NCBI GenBank assembly: GCA_041605955.1 | Contig: JBFIXI010000016.1 | Span: 1 to 59,731 of the forward strand | Length of the DNA stretch: 59,731 nt | Source of the DNA: JAHEJX01 sp041605955 | Lineage (GTDB): Bacteria > Actinomycetota > Acidimicrobiia > Spongiisociales > UBA5794 | Reading direction: 5' to 3' | Shown here: positions 1-7,803 of the stretch, piece after piece | Position numbering within the stretch: the stretch's first letter is position 1 | How the letters are laid out: every line of letters begins with the position of its first letter | Notes under the pieces: model-generated | Seen by the model: only the letters and a program-made list of their open reading frames with translations | What the model was told of the DNA's origin: nothing | Database searches by the model: none | Translations under genes and position numbers: made by a program

Positions 1-20
1 CCCCCCCCCCCCCCCCCCCC
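1..20. other. homopolymer C run at sequence end
   Basis: Twenty consecutive C residues open the window. No gene uses them. A homopolymer exactly at the end of the sequence is more likely a contig-end or library artefact than biology. Confidence 0.7.
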
Positions 21-61
21 TCGGTTCTATTTGCGCTGTTGGTGCATTGTGGTGAGCGCAG

Positions 62-1093
62 CTATTCGCCGGGTCCCTTGCAGGCGGACACCTGTTGTGC
101 CTCGTAAGTCGTCCATGGGTCGATCTCGACGTAGGTGCTCCAACCGACCTGCTGATCCGGGTCGTAGAGATTCTCCAACTCCGACGTTTGGGTGTGGTCG
201 AACACCTCGGGGGTCAGAATCGTCTGAAGATCGGGGTTGTCGCCCTGCAGCGCCTGAATGGCGATGGCGGTGCCTACGCCGCCGATGGCAGGCGGATTGG
301 TGACCGCCGCACCCTGCAGCCCATCGACCTGGAGAAGCTGCGCGATGAAGCCGTTATTGTCGGCTCCGACTATCGGGACGTATGGCGCGTTGGCGCTCTG
401 GAACTGCTCGACCACGGTGTAGTCGATGCCAGATGTCCAGATGCCGTCAACCCCGCCGGCACTGATGATGTCGAGCGCCTGCTGGGCACCCGCGGTTGGA
501 TCCCAGCCGGTGAACGTCTCCTGGACCACATTGATGCCCGGGTAATCGGCGAGCGCCGCCAGGAACCCGTTGTGGCGATCCGTGTCGGCCGGGACTCCAT
601 CGATGCCGCGCATCTCAACCACGTTGCCGGTGCCGCCGAGCTGGTCGAACAGCCAGCGCGCCCCCAACTCGCCGTACAACGTCTGGTCGTTGGTGACAAC
701 ATAGGCGCCGTTGGCGGTCACCGCCTGGTCGACCGCAACCACCACGATGCCTTGCGATATGGCCTCTTCGATGACCGAATTGAGGCCTTCCCGGTCGGTC
801 GGATTGATGATGATGGCATCCACGCCCTGCGAGATCAGGCTGTCGATATGCCCGATCTGGCCGGTCGTATCGGCGTTCTCGTTGATGACAACGACTTCGC
901 TGACGGCCTCGCTGGCCAACGCCTCAGCCTTGATCGCGCAGATCATCTGCTCTCGCCAGCCGTTGCCCACCAGCGTGTTGCTCACCCCGATGGTGAACTG
1001 CTCATCGTCGCCGGAGTCGCCGCCACAAGCTGCGGCGATCATGGCGAACGCGCCGAGAAGCGCCAACAGGCGAGCGGTCCGCTTATGTCGCAT
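62..1093 (-). CDS. sugar-type ABC transporter substrate-binding lipoprotein
   Basis: This 343-residue protein is a periplasmic-binding-protein (RbsB/LacI-like fold) lipoprotein that should capture a sugar outside the membrane. The N-terminus has a basic stretch, a hydrophobic segment and an AAAC lipobox. The mature part carries the family pattern of an IGVS start, a DSLISQGVDAIIINPTD segment and a later GADNNG segment. The ATG at 1093 was chosen over an upstream start 249 nt away because a strong GGAGAGGAG site precedes it and it yields a proper signal peptide. It lies downstream of the SIS gene on the same strand. The ATPase and permease genes expected next would lie beyond the left edge. 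The exact sugar cannot be told; the ROK/GntR/SIS context suggests an amino sugar or its derivative. Confidence 0.88.
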   Translation of the reverse strand: MRHKRTARLLALLGAFAMIAAACGGDSGDDEQFTIGVSNTLVGNGWREQMICAIKAEALASEAVSEVVVINENADTTGQIGHIDSLISQGVDAIIINPTDREGLNSVIEEAISQGIVVVAVDQAVTANGAYVVTNDQTLYGELGARWLFDQLGGTGNVVEMRGIDGVPADTDRHNGFLAALADYPGINVVQETFTGWDPTAGAQQALDIISAGGVDGIWTSGIDYTVVEQFQSANAPYVPIVGADNNGFIAQLLQVDGLQGAAVTNPPAIGGVGTAIAIQALQGDNPDLQTILTPEVFDHTQTSELENLYDPDQQVGWSTYVEIDPWTTYEAQQVSACKGPGE

Positions 1094-1322
1094 TCGGTCT
1101 CCTCTCCTCTTTTTCTTCAACGGCCGCCTACCGGCAGCCGGCCTTCCTGCGTTCCCGTTCCGCTTGGTCAGGGCCCGGATTCGGTCGCTCCATCGACCTC
1201 TCTGTTCGGTCGCATCAGCATCCAGCTGATCAAGTCCCCCCGAGTTGCGCGCAACCTTATGCGCGATTGCCGTGGAAAGTCTCGCCGACCCATGCTGATG
1301 CGCAAAAAGCCAGCTTCTGGTG

Positions 1323-2111
1323 TCACGGTGTCCCCTCACCACCGAGCAGGGCGCTCAGCCTGCTGGCGTAGTCGGTGTACGCATCGTCGAACAACTGCTG
1401 TGATCGATCGTTACCGACGAGCGCCGCTGCCGTGAGCACTGCGGGCATATGTCCCGACGTTTGTAGGTGCGCCGCAGTCTGAACTTTGATCTCGTTGGCG
1501 ACCGCAACGGCCGCCACCGTTGACAGCGGCCCCACTGGCGTGTCGAGACCCGCGATGGCGACGCCGGCGTCACCGACGGGTGTCCCCAAGTCGATGACGA
1601 GGTCTGCATTGTCCAGTAGGCGGGTTCCGCTGCTGTGAAGGGTAGGGCTGGCCATCGAATGGGCCACCGACGTGATCGCTACCACCCGCAGACCCGCCTT
1701 GCGGGCGCCCATCGCCATCTCGATCGGGACCGCACTCGCTCCACTGACGCTGAAGACCAGCATCACGTCGGTGGGCTTGAAGTGGAAATTCGCCAGGATC
1801 ACGGCGGCGAGGCCTTCGACTCGTTCGATGAACATCGCCTGCCGCTGGCCGTTGGCGCCGGCCACTTGGGTGTGGAACGTCATCGAGAGCTCGACGATGG
1901 GATGGAAGCCCGGATAGGAGCCATAACGGGGGAACAACTCCTCGACCGGAATCCGCGAGTGGCCGCTGCCGAAGGCGTGGGCGAAGCCGCCTGCTGCAAT
2001 CGCCTGGGCACACCACTGCGAGGCCTCTGCGATTGCGGCGTCCTGGGCCTCTTCGATGCCGGTGAGGACGTCCTGGGCGAGCCGAATCCAGCGTCCCTCC
2101 ACCTCCCCCAT
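1323..2111 (-). CDS. SIS-domain phosphosugar-binding protein
   Basis: This 262-residue protein has the sugar-isomerase (SIS) phosphosugar-binding fold of the uncharacterised COG4821 type. An AFGSGHSRIPVEE segment near residues 46-58 and a LVFSVSGAS segment near residue 118 resemble the Ser/Thr-rich phosphate loops of SIS proteins. It probably isomerises, deaminates or senses a phosphorylated sugar. The ATG follows GGGAGGAAC. The gene is divergent from the GntR regulator and separated from it by three GTCTAG repeats that are probably its operator. It is presumably co-transcribed with the downstream binding protein. The reaction is not established for the family. Confidence 0.82.
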   Translation of the reverse strand: MGEVEGRWIRLAQDVLTGIEEAQDAAIAEASQWCAQAIAAGGFAHAFGSGHSRIPVEELFPRYGSYPGFHPIVELSMTFHTQVAGANGQRQAMFIERVEGLAAVILANFHFKPTDVMLVFSVSGASAVPIEMAMGARKAGLRVVAITSVAHSMASPTLHSSGTRLLDNADLVIDLGTPVGDAGVAIAGLDTPVGPLSTVAAVAVANEIKVQTAAHLQTSGHMPAVLTAAALVGNDRSQQLFDDAYTDYASRLSALLGGEGTP

Positions 2112-2126
2112 AGTTCCTCCCGCAAG

Positions 2127-2152
2127 TCGTCTAGTTGTCTAGATGTCTAGAG
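2127..2152. promoter_or_regulatory. triple GTCTAG repeat, probable GntR/HutC operator
   Basis: GTCTAG occurs at 2129-2134, 2137-2142 and 2145-2150, an exact 8-bp period, in the divergent gap between the SIS gene and the GntR gene. Known DasR/NagR sites of the HutC branch are built around TGGTCTAGACCA. The neighbouring HutC-type regulator is the obvious candidate ligand. Confidence 0.65.
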
Positions 2153-2217
2153 GTGTAGGCTGCAACCTAACATGCCAGAGGCGCGCTGTGCCCGGCGAGC
2201 CGCCAGGAGGAACGGGA

Positions 2218-2931
2218 GTGAAGCCTCGCCAATCGCGCTACGAAGAGATCGCCGAATACTTGCGCGGTCTGGTGGCCGAAGCGCAGCCCGGCGACCGCCT
2301 CCCGTCGGACACCGAACTGGCTGCTCGGTTCAGCGTGAGCCGGATGACAGCTCGGCACGCGGTGCAAGTATTGGAGCGTCAAGGGCTGCTTCGCCGGGAA
2401 CAGGGGAGGGGCACGTTCGTCAGTCCTCGGCCCGTGCCGCGCCTGCTCGGATCGCCCCTGTCGTTCACGACCAGCATGCAGGCCAGGGGTCTCACGGCCA
2501 GCTCGGAGGTGCTCGAAATCGCTGCAGAGGCGCCGACCGGCGAGGACGTCGAAGCGCTCGGGCTCGATCCGGACGAACAGGTATGTGTGCTCACGCGGCT
2601 GCGTCTGGCGGACGGCGTACCGATGGCAATTGAGCGGGCGGTACTGGCCCCGGATGTGCGCCGGGTGGTCGACTCGATCGCCGATGCCTCCCTCCACGAG
2701 CTGTTCACCCGGCTCGGCCGGGTTCCCACCTGGGCCCGCTCCCGGGTGAGTGCTCGGCTGGCCAACGCCCCGGAACGCCGACTGCTGAAGCTGCCCGCCC
2801 GCGGCGTCATCCTCAACGAGAACCGCATCATCTACGACCAGGGCGACAAGCCGCTGGAACACACCGACACTTGGTATGCCGCCGAGCGCTACACGTTCAG
2901 CACGGTCATGACCGCCGAGGTCAGCCGGTGA
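2218..2931 (+). CDS. GntR-family (HutC/DasR subfamily) transcriptional regulator
   Basis: This 237-residue regulator has an N-terminal winged helix (residues about 4-70, with LPSDTELAARFSVSRMTARHAV as the recognition region, followed by GRGTFV). The C-terminal UTRA domain, typical of the HutC branch, usually senses a phosphorylated sugar. The GTG at 2218 was chosen because AGGAGG sits 8 nt upstream and the wing-helix then starts in the normal place; a longer frame starting at 2143 would run through the operator repeats. It overlaps the ROK gene by 4 nt (GTGA), so the two are translationally coupled. It probably controls the divergent SIS/ABC genes and itself. Confidence 0.9.
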   Translation: MKPRQSRYEEIAEYLRGLVAEAQPGDRLPSDTELAARFSVSRMTARHAVQVLERQGLLRREQGRGTFVSPRPVPRLLGSPLSFTTSMQARGLTASSEVLEIAAEAPTGEDVEALGLDPDEQVCVLTRLRLADGVPMAIERAVLAPDVRRVVDSIADASLHELFTRLGRVPTWARSRVSARLANAPERRLLKLPARGVILNENRIIYDQGDKPLEHTDTWYAAERYTFSTVMTAEVSR

Positions 2932-3833
2932 CCGGGTCACCGCCGGTGTTGGGCATCGATCTCGGGGCCACCAACACCAAGCTCGTGGTTCTGGAAAGCG
3001 ACACCGTCGAGTATCGGGAGTCGTTTCCTACCGGAGGCGAGGATGGCGCCGATGCCGTGATCGACCGGCTCATCGCCAGGGGGCGGGAGTTGCTCGCAGA
3101 GTGGCCCGTCGCGGCCGTGGGGGTGGGCACACCCGGCTTGTTCCAGCCGGACACAGGCGTCGTCATCATCTTCACCAACCTTCCCGGCCAGTGGGTGGGA
3201 GTGCCCCTGCTGGACCGGCTCCGGACGGGATTGGGGATTCCGGTGACGCTAATCAACGATGCCCGTGCCTTCACGCTCGCCGAGGGCACGATGGGGGCCG
3301 GGCGCGGTGCCCAGGTCGTGGCCGGGATCACGCTCGGCACGGGGATCGGGGGCGGCATCCTCATTGGTGGCGAGTTGTTCCATGGCGCCACCGGATCCGC
3401 CGGTGAGATCGCTCACCAGACGGTCGATCCAGGCGGGCCGATGTGCGGCTGCGGCAACCGCGGGTGCGCCGAGGCGTCCGCCCGGGCCGACGCCTTGACG
3501 TCGGCTGCAGGAAGAAAGACAGTCCGTGACGTGTACGCCGGATATGCCGCTGGCGATGCAGCTTGTGTGGCCGCCGTCGAGCGAGCCGCTGCCAGCTTGG
3601 GACGGGCACTGGCAAATGTCATCACAGTCATCGGTCCGGAGGTGATCGTCGTAGGAGGCGGCCCGGCGACCAAGGGTGGCGACACCGTGCTGGATCCCAT
3701 CCGGCGGGCGACTCGCTCCAACGTCACCCTGGTACCCCACGACGCCGTTCGGATCGTTGCCGCCGAGTTGGGAAGTGAGGCCGGTGCTATCGGTGCCGCG
3801 CTGGCGGCGCGCTCAGCCCTGGGCGGCCACTGA
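2928..3833 (+). CDS. ROK-family sugar kinase
   Basis: This 301-residue protein of the ROK family should phosphorylate a hexose or amino sugar with ATP in the cytoplasm. It has the DLGATNTK phosphate-binding loop at residues 11-18, the catalytic-base Asp in LINDAR (D111), and the ROK zinc site with H163 and the cysteines of CGCGNRGC (173-180). The GTG start overlaps the GntR stop. An intact active site and the lack of an N-terminal DNA-binding domain make it a kinase rather than a NagC-type repressor. Its end overlaps the convergent aldolase gene by about 20 nt. Glucokinase and N-acetylglucosamine or N-acetylmannosamine kinase are all possible. Confidence 0.88.
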   Translation: MTGSPPVLGIDLGATNTKLVVLESDTVEYRESFPTGGEDGADAVIDRLIARGRELLAEWPVAAVGVGTPGLFQPDTGVVIIFTNLPGQWVGVPLLDRLRTGLGIPVTLINDARAFTLAEGTMGAGRGAQVVAGITLGTGIGGGILIGGELFHGATGSAGEIAHQTVDPGGPMCGCGNRGCAEASARADALTSAAGRKTVRDVYAGYAAGDAACVAAVERAAASLGRALANVITVIGPEVIVVGGGPATKGGDTVLDPIRRATRSNVTLVPHDAVRIVAAELGSEAGAIGAALAARSALGGH

Positions 3834-4433
3834 AACGGCCAGCTGCGCAGCGCGCCGACTGACCTCCTCGAGGTCCTCGTGGGCGGTGAGCCACCCGCCA
3901 ATGCCGACTGCGAGTGCACCGTAACAGAGGTAATCGGCGGCGGTGACTGAGGAGACACCGCCGGTGGGAATCATCGGGATATCGCCGAGCGGTTCCCGGA
4001 TCGCCCGCAAGTACGCCGGCCCGCCGAGCGATGCGGGGAACAGCTTCACGGCGCTTGCCCCCAATTCCCAGGCAGCCGCCAGCTCGCTCGGCGTCAACCC
4101 GCCGGGGACCACGGGGACCGACTCGGTCATCGACCAGGTGACGAGTTCGGGGTCTAATCGGGGCGACACGAGGAACTCCGCCCCCGCATCGCAAGCCGCG
4201 GCGGCCGATTCAACGGAGAGCACGGTTCCGGCGCCGACGGTGAAGCCGGCAGCGGCCAACCATCGAATTGACGGTATAGCCTCATCTCCGTCGAGGGTGA
4301 TCTCGCAAACGGTCAGCCCGACGGCGTGGAGTCGCGGCGCCACCTGCTGGACACGGGATAGGCCGAGCCGGCGCATTACGGCGATCGCGCGTTGTTCGGC
4401 GACCATCACCGGCAGCGGGGCCCGCTCGATCAA
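3813..4433 (-). CDS. eda: KDPG/KHG aldolase
   Basis: This 206-residue protein belongs to the class I 2-keto-3-deoxy-6-phosphogluconate / 4-hydroxy-2-oxoglutarate aldolases, which cleave KDPG-type keto-acids to pyruvate plus an aldehyde. The Schiff-base lysine is K130 in SAVKLFPAS and the catalytic Glu is E44, matching the E. coli Eda spacing. Length and the GAGTV and PTGG phosphate motifs are normal. It is the second gene of a two-gene unit: its ATG overlaps the stop of the SDR gene (ATGA). The pair suggests oxidation followed by aldol cleavage of a sugar acid. Related 2-keto-3-deoxy-sugar-phosphate substrates cannot be excluded. Confidence 0.88.
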   Translation of the reverse strand: MIERAPLPVMVAEQRAIAVMRRLGLSRVQQVAPRLHAVGLTVCEITLDGDEAIPSIRWLAAAGFTVGAGTVLSVESAAAACDAGAEFLVSPRLDPELVTWSMTESVPVVPGGLTPSELAAAWELGASAVKLFPASLGGPAYLRAIREPLGDIPMIPTGGVSSVTAADYLCYGALAVGIGGWLTAHEDLEEVSRRAAQLAVSVAAQG

Positions 4434-5206
4434 CGTGATCGGGTGACGGACCAGCCGCCGTCGACGGCGATGTGTTGGCCCGTGATGGCCCGCGACTCGT
4501 CCGATGCGAGAAAGGCGACCAACGCGGCGACGTCATCTGCGTCGAGCATGCCGCGCGTGAGCGGTTGTTTGGCGGTGAGGTAAGCCTGGACCTCTGCGTC
4601 GGCCGCGGCACGCGCCGCCATCGGCGTGTCGGTCACCGCCGGCAGCACGGCGTTGATCCGGATTCCGGCCGATGCATATGACGCGGCCAGAGTCGTCACC
4701 AACGTGAGGGCGGCCCCCTTCGCCGCGGCGTAGGCGACGGTCTCGAATCGGGGCGGCGACGGCGACACTGCCAGGACCGACGACACGACGATGAGCGAGC
4801 CACCCCCGGCTTTCATGGCTCGGACGGCCGCCCGGGCCGTGGTCATCACAGGGGTCGCGTTCAAGTCGAGGGTGTCGTGCCATGCCTGGAGCGTCATGTT
4901 CTCGATGGCACCGTCGCCGTGTGAGCGTCCGCTGCCGCCGGCGACGGCGACGACGACACTTGGCGATCCCAGGTCGCGGGTACAGGCGGCGAACGCGGCG
5001 TCGGCCTGTTCGAGTGAGCGCAAGTCGGCGTGGTATCCCATCGCCTGGCCACTAGCGCCCAGCTCGGCTGCCAGCGCAGTGATCTCGGGCTCTGCGATCC
5101 CAACGACGCACACCGCAGCGCCATCGCCGACCAGGCGGCGGGCGGCGGCGGCCGCAATTCCGGAAGAGCCGGTCACGAGGGCCACCTTGCCGTCGAGCTT
5201 GGGCAT
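4430..5206 (-). CDS. short-chain dehydrogenase/reductase (SDR)
   Basis: This 258-residue classical SDR has the YxxxK pair (Y159, K163), SS at 142-143, the structural Asn in LDLN (116), and a C-terminal GQHIAVDGGWS as in FabG-like enzymes. It should oxidise or reduce a sugar or small alcohol with NAD(P). The glycine-rich loop is odd: TGSSGIA is one residue shorter than the usual TGxxxGIG and ends in Ala. The ATG at 5206 lacks a good ribosome site; TAGAAC lies 5 nt upstream, so the mRNA may be leaderless. It is coupled to the KDPG aldolase, which suggests it acts on a sugar-derived hydroxy acid. Confidence 0.85.
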   Translation of the reverse strand: MPKLDGKVALVTGSSGIAAAAARRLVGDGAAVCVVGIAEPEITALAAELGASGQAMGYHADLRSLEQADAAFAACTRDLGSPSVVVAVAGGSGRSHGDGAIENMTLQAWHDTLDLNATPVMTTARAAVRAMKAGGGSLIVVSSVLAVSPSPPRFETVAYAAAKGAALTLVTTLAASYASAGIRINAVLPAVTDTPMAARAAADAEVQAYLTAKQPLTRGMLDADDVAALVAFLASDESRAITGQHIAVDGGWSVTRSR

Positions 5207-5456
5207 GCGCCGTTCTACCACAGTTCCGGGCGCGTCCCCGCCTGTCCGATCTTGAAGGCGCACGCATTCTTCGCTTGCAGGGGGATCTCTGTGTTCTCGC
5301 GCCTGGTCCACATCGTGTCCTTGCCCCTCAATTACCTGGCTCGCCCGTGGCAGAGGGTGATCCGGACGGTGCCCGAGATGTGCGTATACCGGGCTTCTAG
5401 CGACGATGTGCTCGAGCGGGTGCCGTGAGGCGCCGCCCCCGGCACGGCTAATCGCA

Positions 5457-5462
5457 TACGCT
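5457..5462 (+). promoter_or_regulatory. -10 box TACGCT, leaderless gene
   Basis: TACGCT ends 7 nt before the ATG at 5470, and no ribosome-binding site is present. This is the geometry of a leaderless actinobacterial transcript. Confidence 0.5.
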
Positions 5463-5469
5463 GCAGGTC

Positions 5470-6360
5470 ATGGGAGCGCGAAAGGCCCGATGGCGATGGC
5501 GGTTGCTGGCGTTGGGTATTGCCTACGTCGTTGTGGCGTGGATATACGCTGCAGATGCGCTGTCGGGCACCGTCCGCAGCCCGGAGATCCTGCCCATCGA
5601 AGATGTCGCCGAGGAGCCGGTGACCCTCATGAGCGGCGACATCGAGCTGGTCGCTAGCTTCTACGCCCACCCCTCGGGGGCGCCGTGTGCAGTGGTGATG
5701 CTCCACGGGCTGAACTCCAGCCGGTCCAGCGTGCTGACGTTTGCGCCCCTCTATTGGGAGCTCGGATGCTCGCTCTTCGCTTTCGACCATCGGGATCACG
5801 GCCGAAGCTCCCCGGCACACCGCACGTACGGGTTCTTGGAGGCCGACGACACGGTCCACGCAATCAATTGGGTCACCGATCGCATGCTGCTTTCCCCGGT
5901 TCAGGTGGGCTTGCACGGCGTTTCGTTCGGGGCGGCGACCGCTCTCGAGGTCCTCGACCGACGCGACGACCTGGCTTTCGTCGTGGCCGATTCTCCCTAC
6001 AGCTCGATGGAAGACTTCCTGGCCTATGGGGCGGCGGACACGCTGACCATCTTCGAGCCGTTGGTGCGGCCGCTGGCGTTCCTCATCTTCGAGTTGCGCT
6101 CCGAGGTGGACGTCGGTCAGGTTTCCGCCGTAGAGACCGTGGTGAGGAAGACCACCCCGATTCTGCTGCTCCACACCTTCGAGGACGACGTTGTCCCGGT
6201 GGATCACAGCGCCAAGATCGCCTTGGCCAACCCCGGGATCGAGCGTCACGTGCTGGAAGCTGACGGGACGCACTTAGGGGCCTACTTCTTGCGGCCCGCC
6301 GCGTATCGCGACCTGGTCCATGATTTCCTGGCGCGCCGGGCGCACCGGTTCTCCAGGTGA
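5470..6360 (+). CDS. membrane-anchored alpha/beta hydrolase
   Basis: This 296-residue protein has one N-terminal transmembrane segment (residues about 11-29) followed by an alpha/beta-hydrolase domain facing outward. The oxyanion HG sits at residues 79-80, the nucleophile is S152 in HGVSFGA, the acid is D238 or D239 in TFEDDVVP, and the base is H267 in DGTHLGAY. It is of the COG1073/BAAT-like type with a broad lipase or esterase role, and the substrate is unknown. The start is supported by a TACGCT box 7 nt upstream. It may be transcribed with the following aldo/keto reductase. Confidence 0.82.
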   Translation: MGARKARWRWRLLALGIAYVVVAWIYAADALSGTVRSPEILPIEDVAEEPVTLMSGDIELVASFYAHPSGAPCAVVMLHGLNSSRSSVLTFAPLYWELGCSLFAFDHRDHGRSSPAHRTYGFLEADDTVHAINWVTDRMLLSPVQVGLHGVSFGAATALEVLDRRDDLAFVVADSPYSSMEDFLAYGAADTLTIFEPLVRPLAFLIFELRSEVDVGQVSAVETVVRKTTPILLLHTFEDDVVPVDHSAKIALANPGIERHVLEADGTHLGAYFLRPAAYRDLVHDFLARRAHRFSR

Positions 6361-6382
6361 GGCGGAACCGGGAGGGTCCGGC

Positions 6383-6388
6383 TACGGT
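6383..6388 (+). promoter_or_regulatory. -10 box TACGGT, leaderless gene
   Basis: TACGGT ends 7 nt before the ATG at 6396. An alternative reading is a GTG start at 6387 with GGAGGG about 10 nt upstream. Confidence 0.4.
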
Positions 6389-6395
6389 GCCTGCG

Positions 6396-7355
6396 ATGGA
6401 GATGCGAACTTTGGGCCGGACGGGTCTGCGGGTCAGTCGAGTTGGCCTCGGTTTGGCTGCCCTCGGGCGGCCGGCGTACATCAACATGGGCCACGGCGTC
6501 GATCTCCAGGGCAGACGGGATCCGGCTGTCCTCGAACGGCACACTCACCACATGCTCGATTTGGCGCTCAAGTCCGGAATTCGCTACTTCGACGCGGCGC
6601 GCTCCTACGGCCGGGCGGAAGAGTTTCTGGCGCGTTGGATCGACGGTCAAGAAGGCACTCTGCATGACATCGTGGTCGGGTCCAAGTGGGGCTATACGTA
6701 TGTCGGGGAGTGGAAGGTCGATGCCGCAGTGCACGAGGTCAAGGACCTCAGTCTGCGCACTCTGGACCGCCAGTTCCACGAGTCGCTCGAGCTGCTGCAC
6801 GACCACCTCGACATCTATCAGATCCACTCGGCCACCGAGGACAGTGGGGTGCTCGACGATGCCGACGTGCTGCATCGGTTGGGCGAGCTGCGGGAGGAGG
6901 GGTTGATCATCGGTCTCACGACCAGCGGACCCTTCCAGGCAAGGACGATCCGCCGCGCCGTGGAGATCGAGTTCTCCGGAACGCCATTGTTCGGCACCGT
7001 ACAAGCCACGTGGAACGTGCTCGAGCCCTCGGCCGGTACCGCTCTGGCCGAGGCGCATGCCGCCGGCTGCGGGGTCATCGTCAAGGAAGCGCTGGCCAAC
7101 GGGCGGCTGACCAGCCCGCAGTCGCGGGCGGCCATGTCGCTGCAGCACGCCATCCACGACAGGCCCCGTGACGCCGCCGCGCTGCGTGCCGCGCTGGATC
7201 AGCCATGGGCCGACATCGTCCTCAGTGGAGCTTCCACCGAGGATCAACTGCGGGACAACCTGCACGCCTTCGACACGGAGCCCGTCGACCTCTCCCATCT
7301 GGCCGAGCCGGCCGAGGAGTACTGGACGCGGCGCGCCATGCTGTCGTGGGCTTGA
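6396..7355 (+). CDS. aldo/keto reductase
   Basis: This 319-residue NADP-dependent oxidoreductase of the AKR barrel family opens with the typical MEMRTLGRTGLRVSRVGLG. The tetrad is complete: D66, Y71, K97 (SKWG) and H144 (YQIHS). The C-terminal SGASTEDQLRDNL is the usual cofactor-binding end. It probably reduces an aldehyde or sugar; genes of this kind are often annotated as L-galactose- or L-fucose-type dehydrogenases. Three starts are possible: a GTG at 6357 overlapping the hydrolase stop, a GTG at 6387, and the ATG at 6396. The last gives the cleanest N-terminus. Confidence 0.87.
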   Translation: MEMRTLGRTGLRVSRVGLGLAALGRPAYINMGHGVDLQGRRDPAVLERHTHHMLDLALKSGIRYFDAARSYGRAEEFLARWIDGQEGTLHDIVVGSKWGYTYVGEWKVDAAVHEVKDLSLRTLDRQFHESLELLHDHLDIYQIHSATEDSGVLDDADVLHRLGELREEGLIIGLTTSGPFQARTIRRAVEIEFSGTPLFGTVQATWNVLEPSAGTALAEAHAAGCGVIVKEALANGRLTSPQSRAAMSLQHAIHDRPRDAAALRAALDQPWADIVLSGASTEDQLRDNLHAFDTEPVDLSHLAEPAEEYWTRRAMLSWA

Positions 7356-7383
7356 GCGCCTCAGGCTGACGGGTGGCGCACCT

Positions 7384-7803
7384 TCATCGCGGTGTGATCC
7401 TCACGACGGGGATGGGACGGTCGGTGCGGCGCTGGTACACGGCGTAGCCGTCGTAGGCCGCGACCGCCCGGCGCCACCAGGCGTTGCGGTCCGGCCCGGC
7501 GATCTCCCGTGCCGTTCCCTCCCAGCAGGTTCCTTCGATCTGCACTTCCACCGAATCGTCATTGACCAGATTGAGATACCAGTCGGGCGAGTAGTCGCGT
7601 CCTCCCCATGAGGCAAACACGACAACGCCGGCACCGTCGCCCAGGTACAGCAGAGGCACCGTATGCGGCCTGCCGCTCTGGCGGCCGGTTGTGGTGAGGA
7701 GGAGCATGTCGTTGTTGACGAGCCGGCGCCCCACCCGGCCTCGAGTCAGCCGGTAGGCCCTCTTGTGCAGAGTCGACAGGCGGCGGGCGGTGGCATCACG
7801 CAC
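7384..7803 (-). CDS. DDN-type (F420H2-dependent) nitroreductase-family protein
   Basis: This 139-residue split-beta-barrel protein belongs to the deazaflavin-dependent nitroreductase (DDN) family, common in actinobacteria, whose members use reduced coenzyme F420. Recognisable parts are the LLTTTGRQSGRPHTVPLLY strand-loop and VVFASWGGRDYSPDWYLNL, both typical of the family. The GTG at 7803 starts inside the last codons of the aminotransferase gene (8-nt overlap) with GGGGAAG upstream. Length matches the family. The substrate is unknown (quinones, nitro compounds or lipids in characterised relatives). It implies the host makes F420. Confidence 0.82.
   Translation of the reverse strand: MRDATARRLSTLHKRAYRLTRGRVGRRLVNNDMLLLTTTGRQSGRPHTVPLLYLGDGAGVVVFASWGGRDYSPDWYLNLVNDDSVEVQIEGTCWEGTAREIAGPDRNAWWRRAVAAYDGYAVYQRRTDRPIPVVRITPR

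Noticed and set aside
1..61. Poly-C tract as a phase-variable or regulatory repeat
   Set aside because: It sits exactly at the sequence end and outside any gene, so an artefact is more likely.
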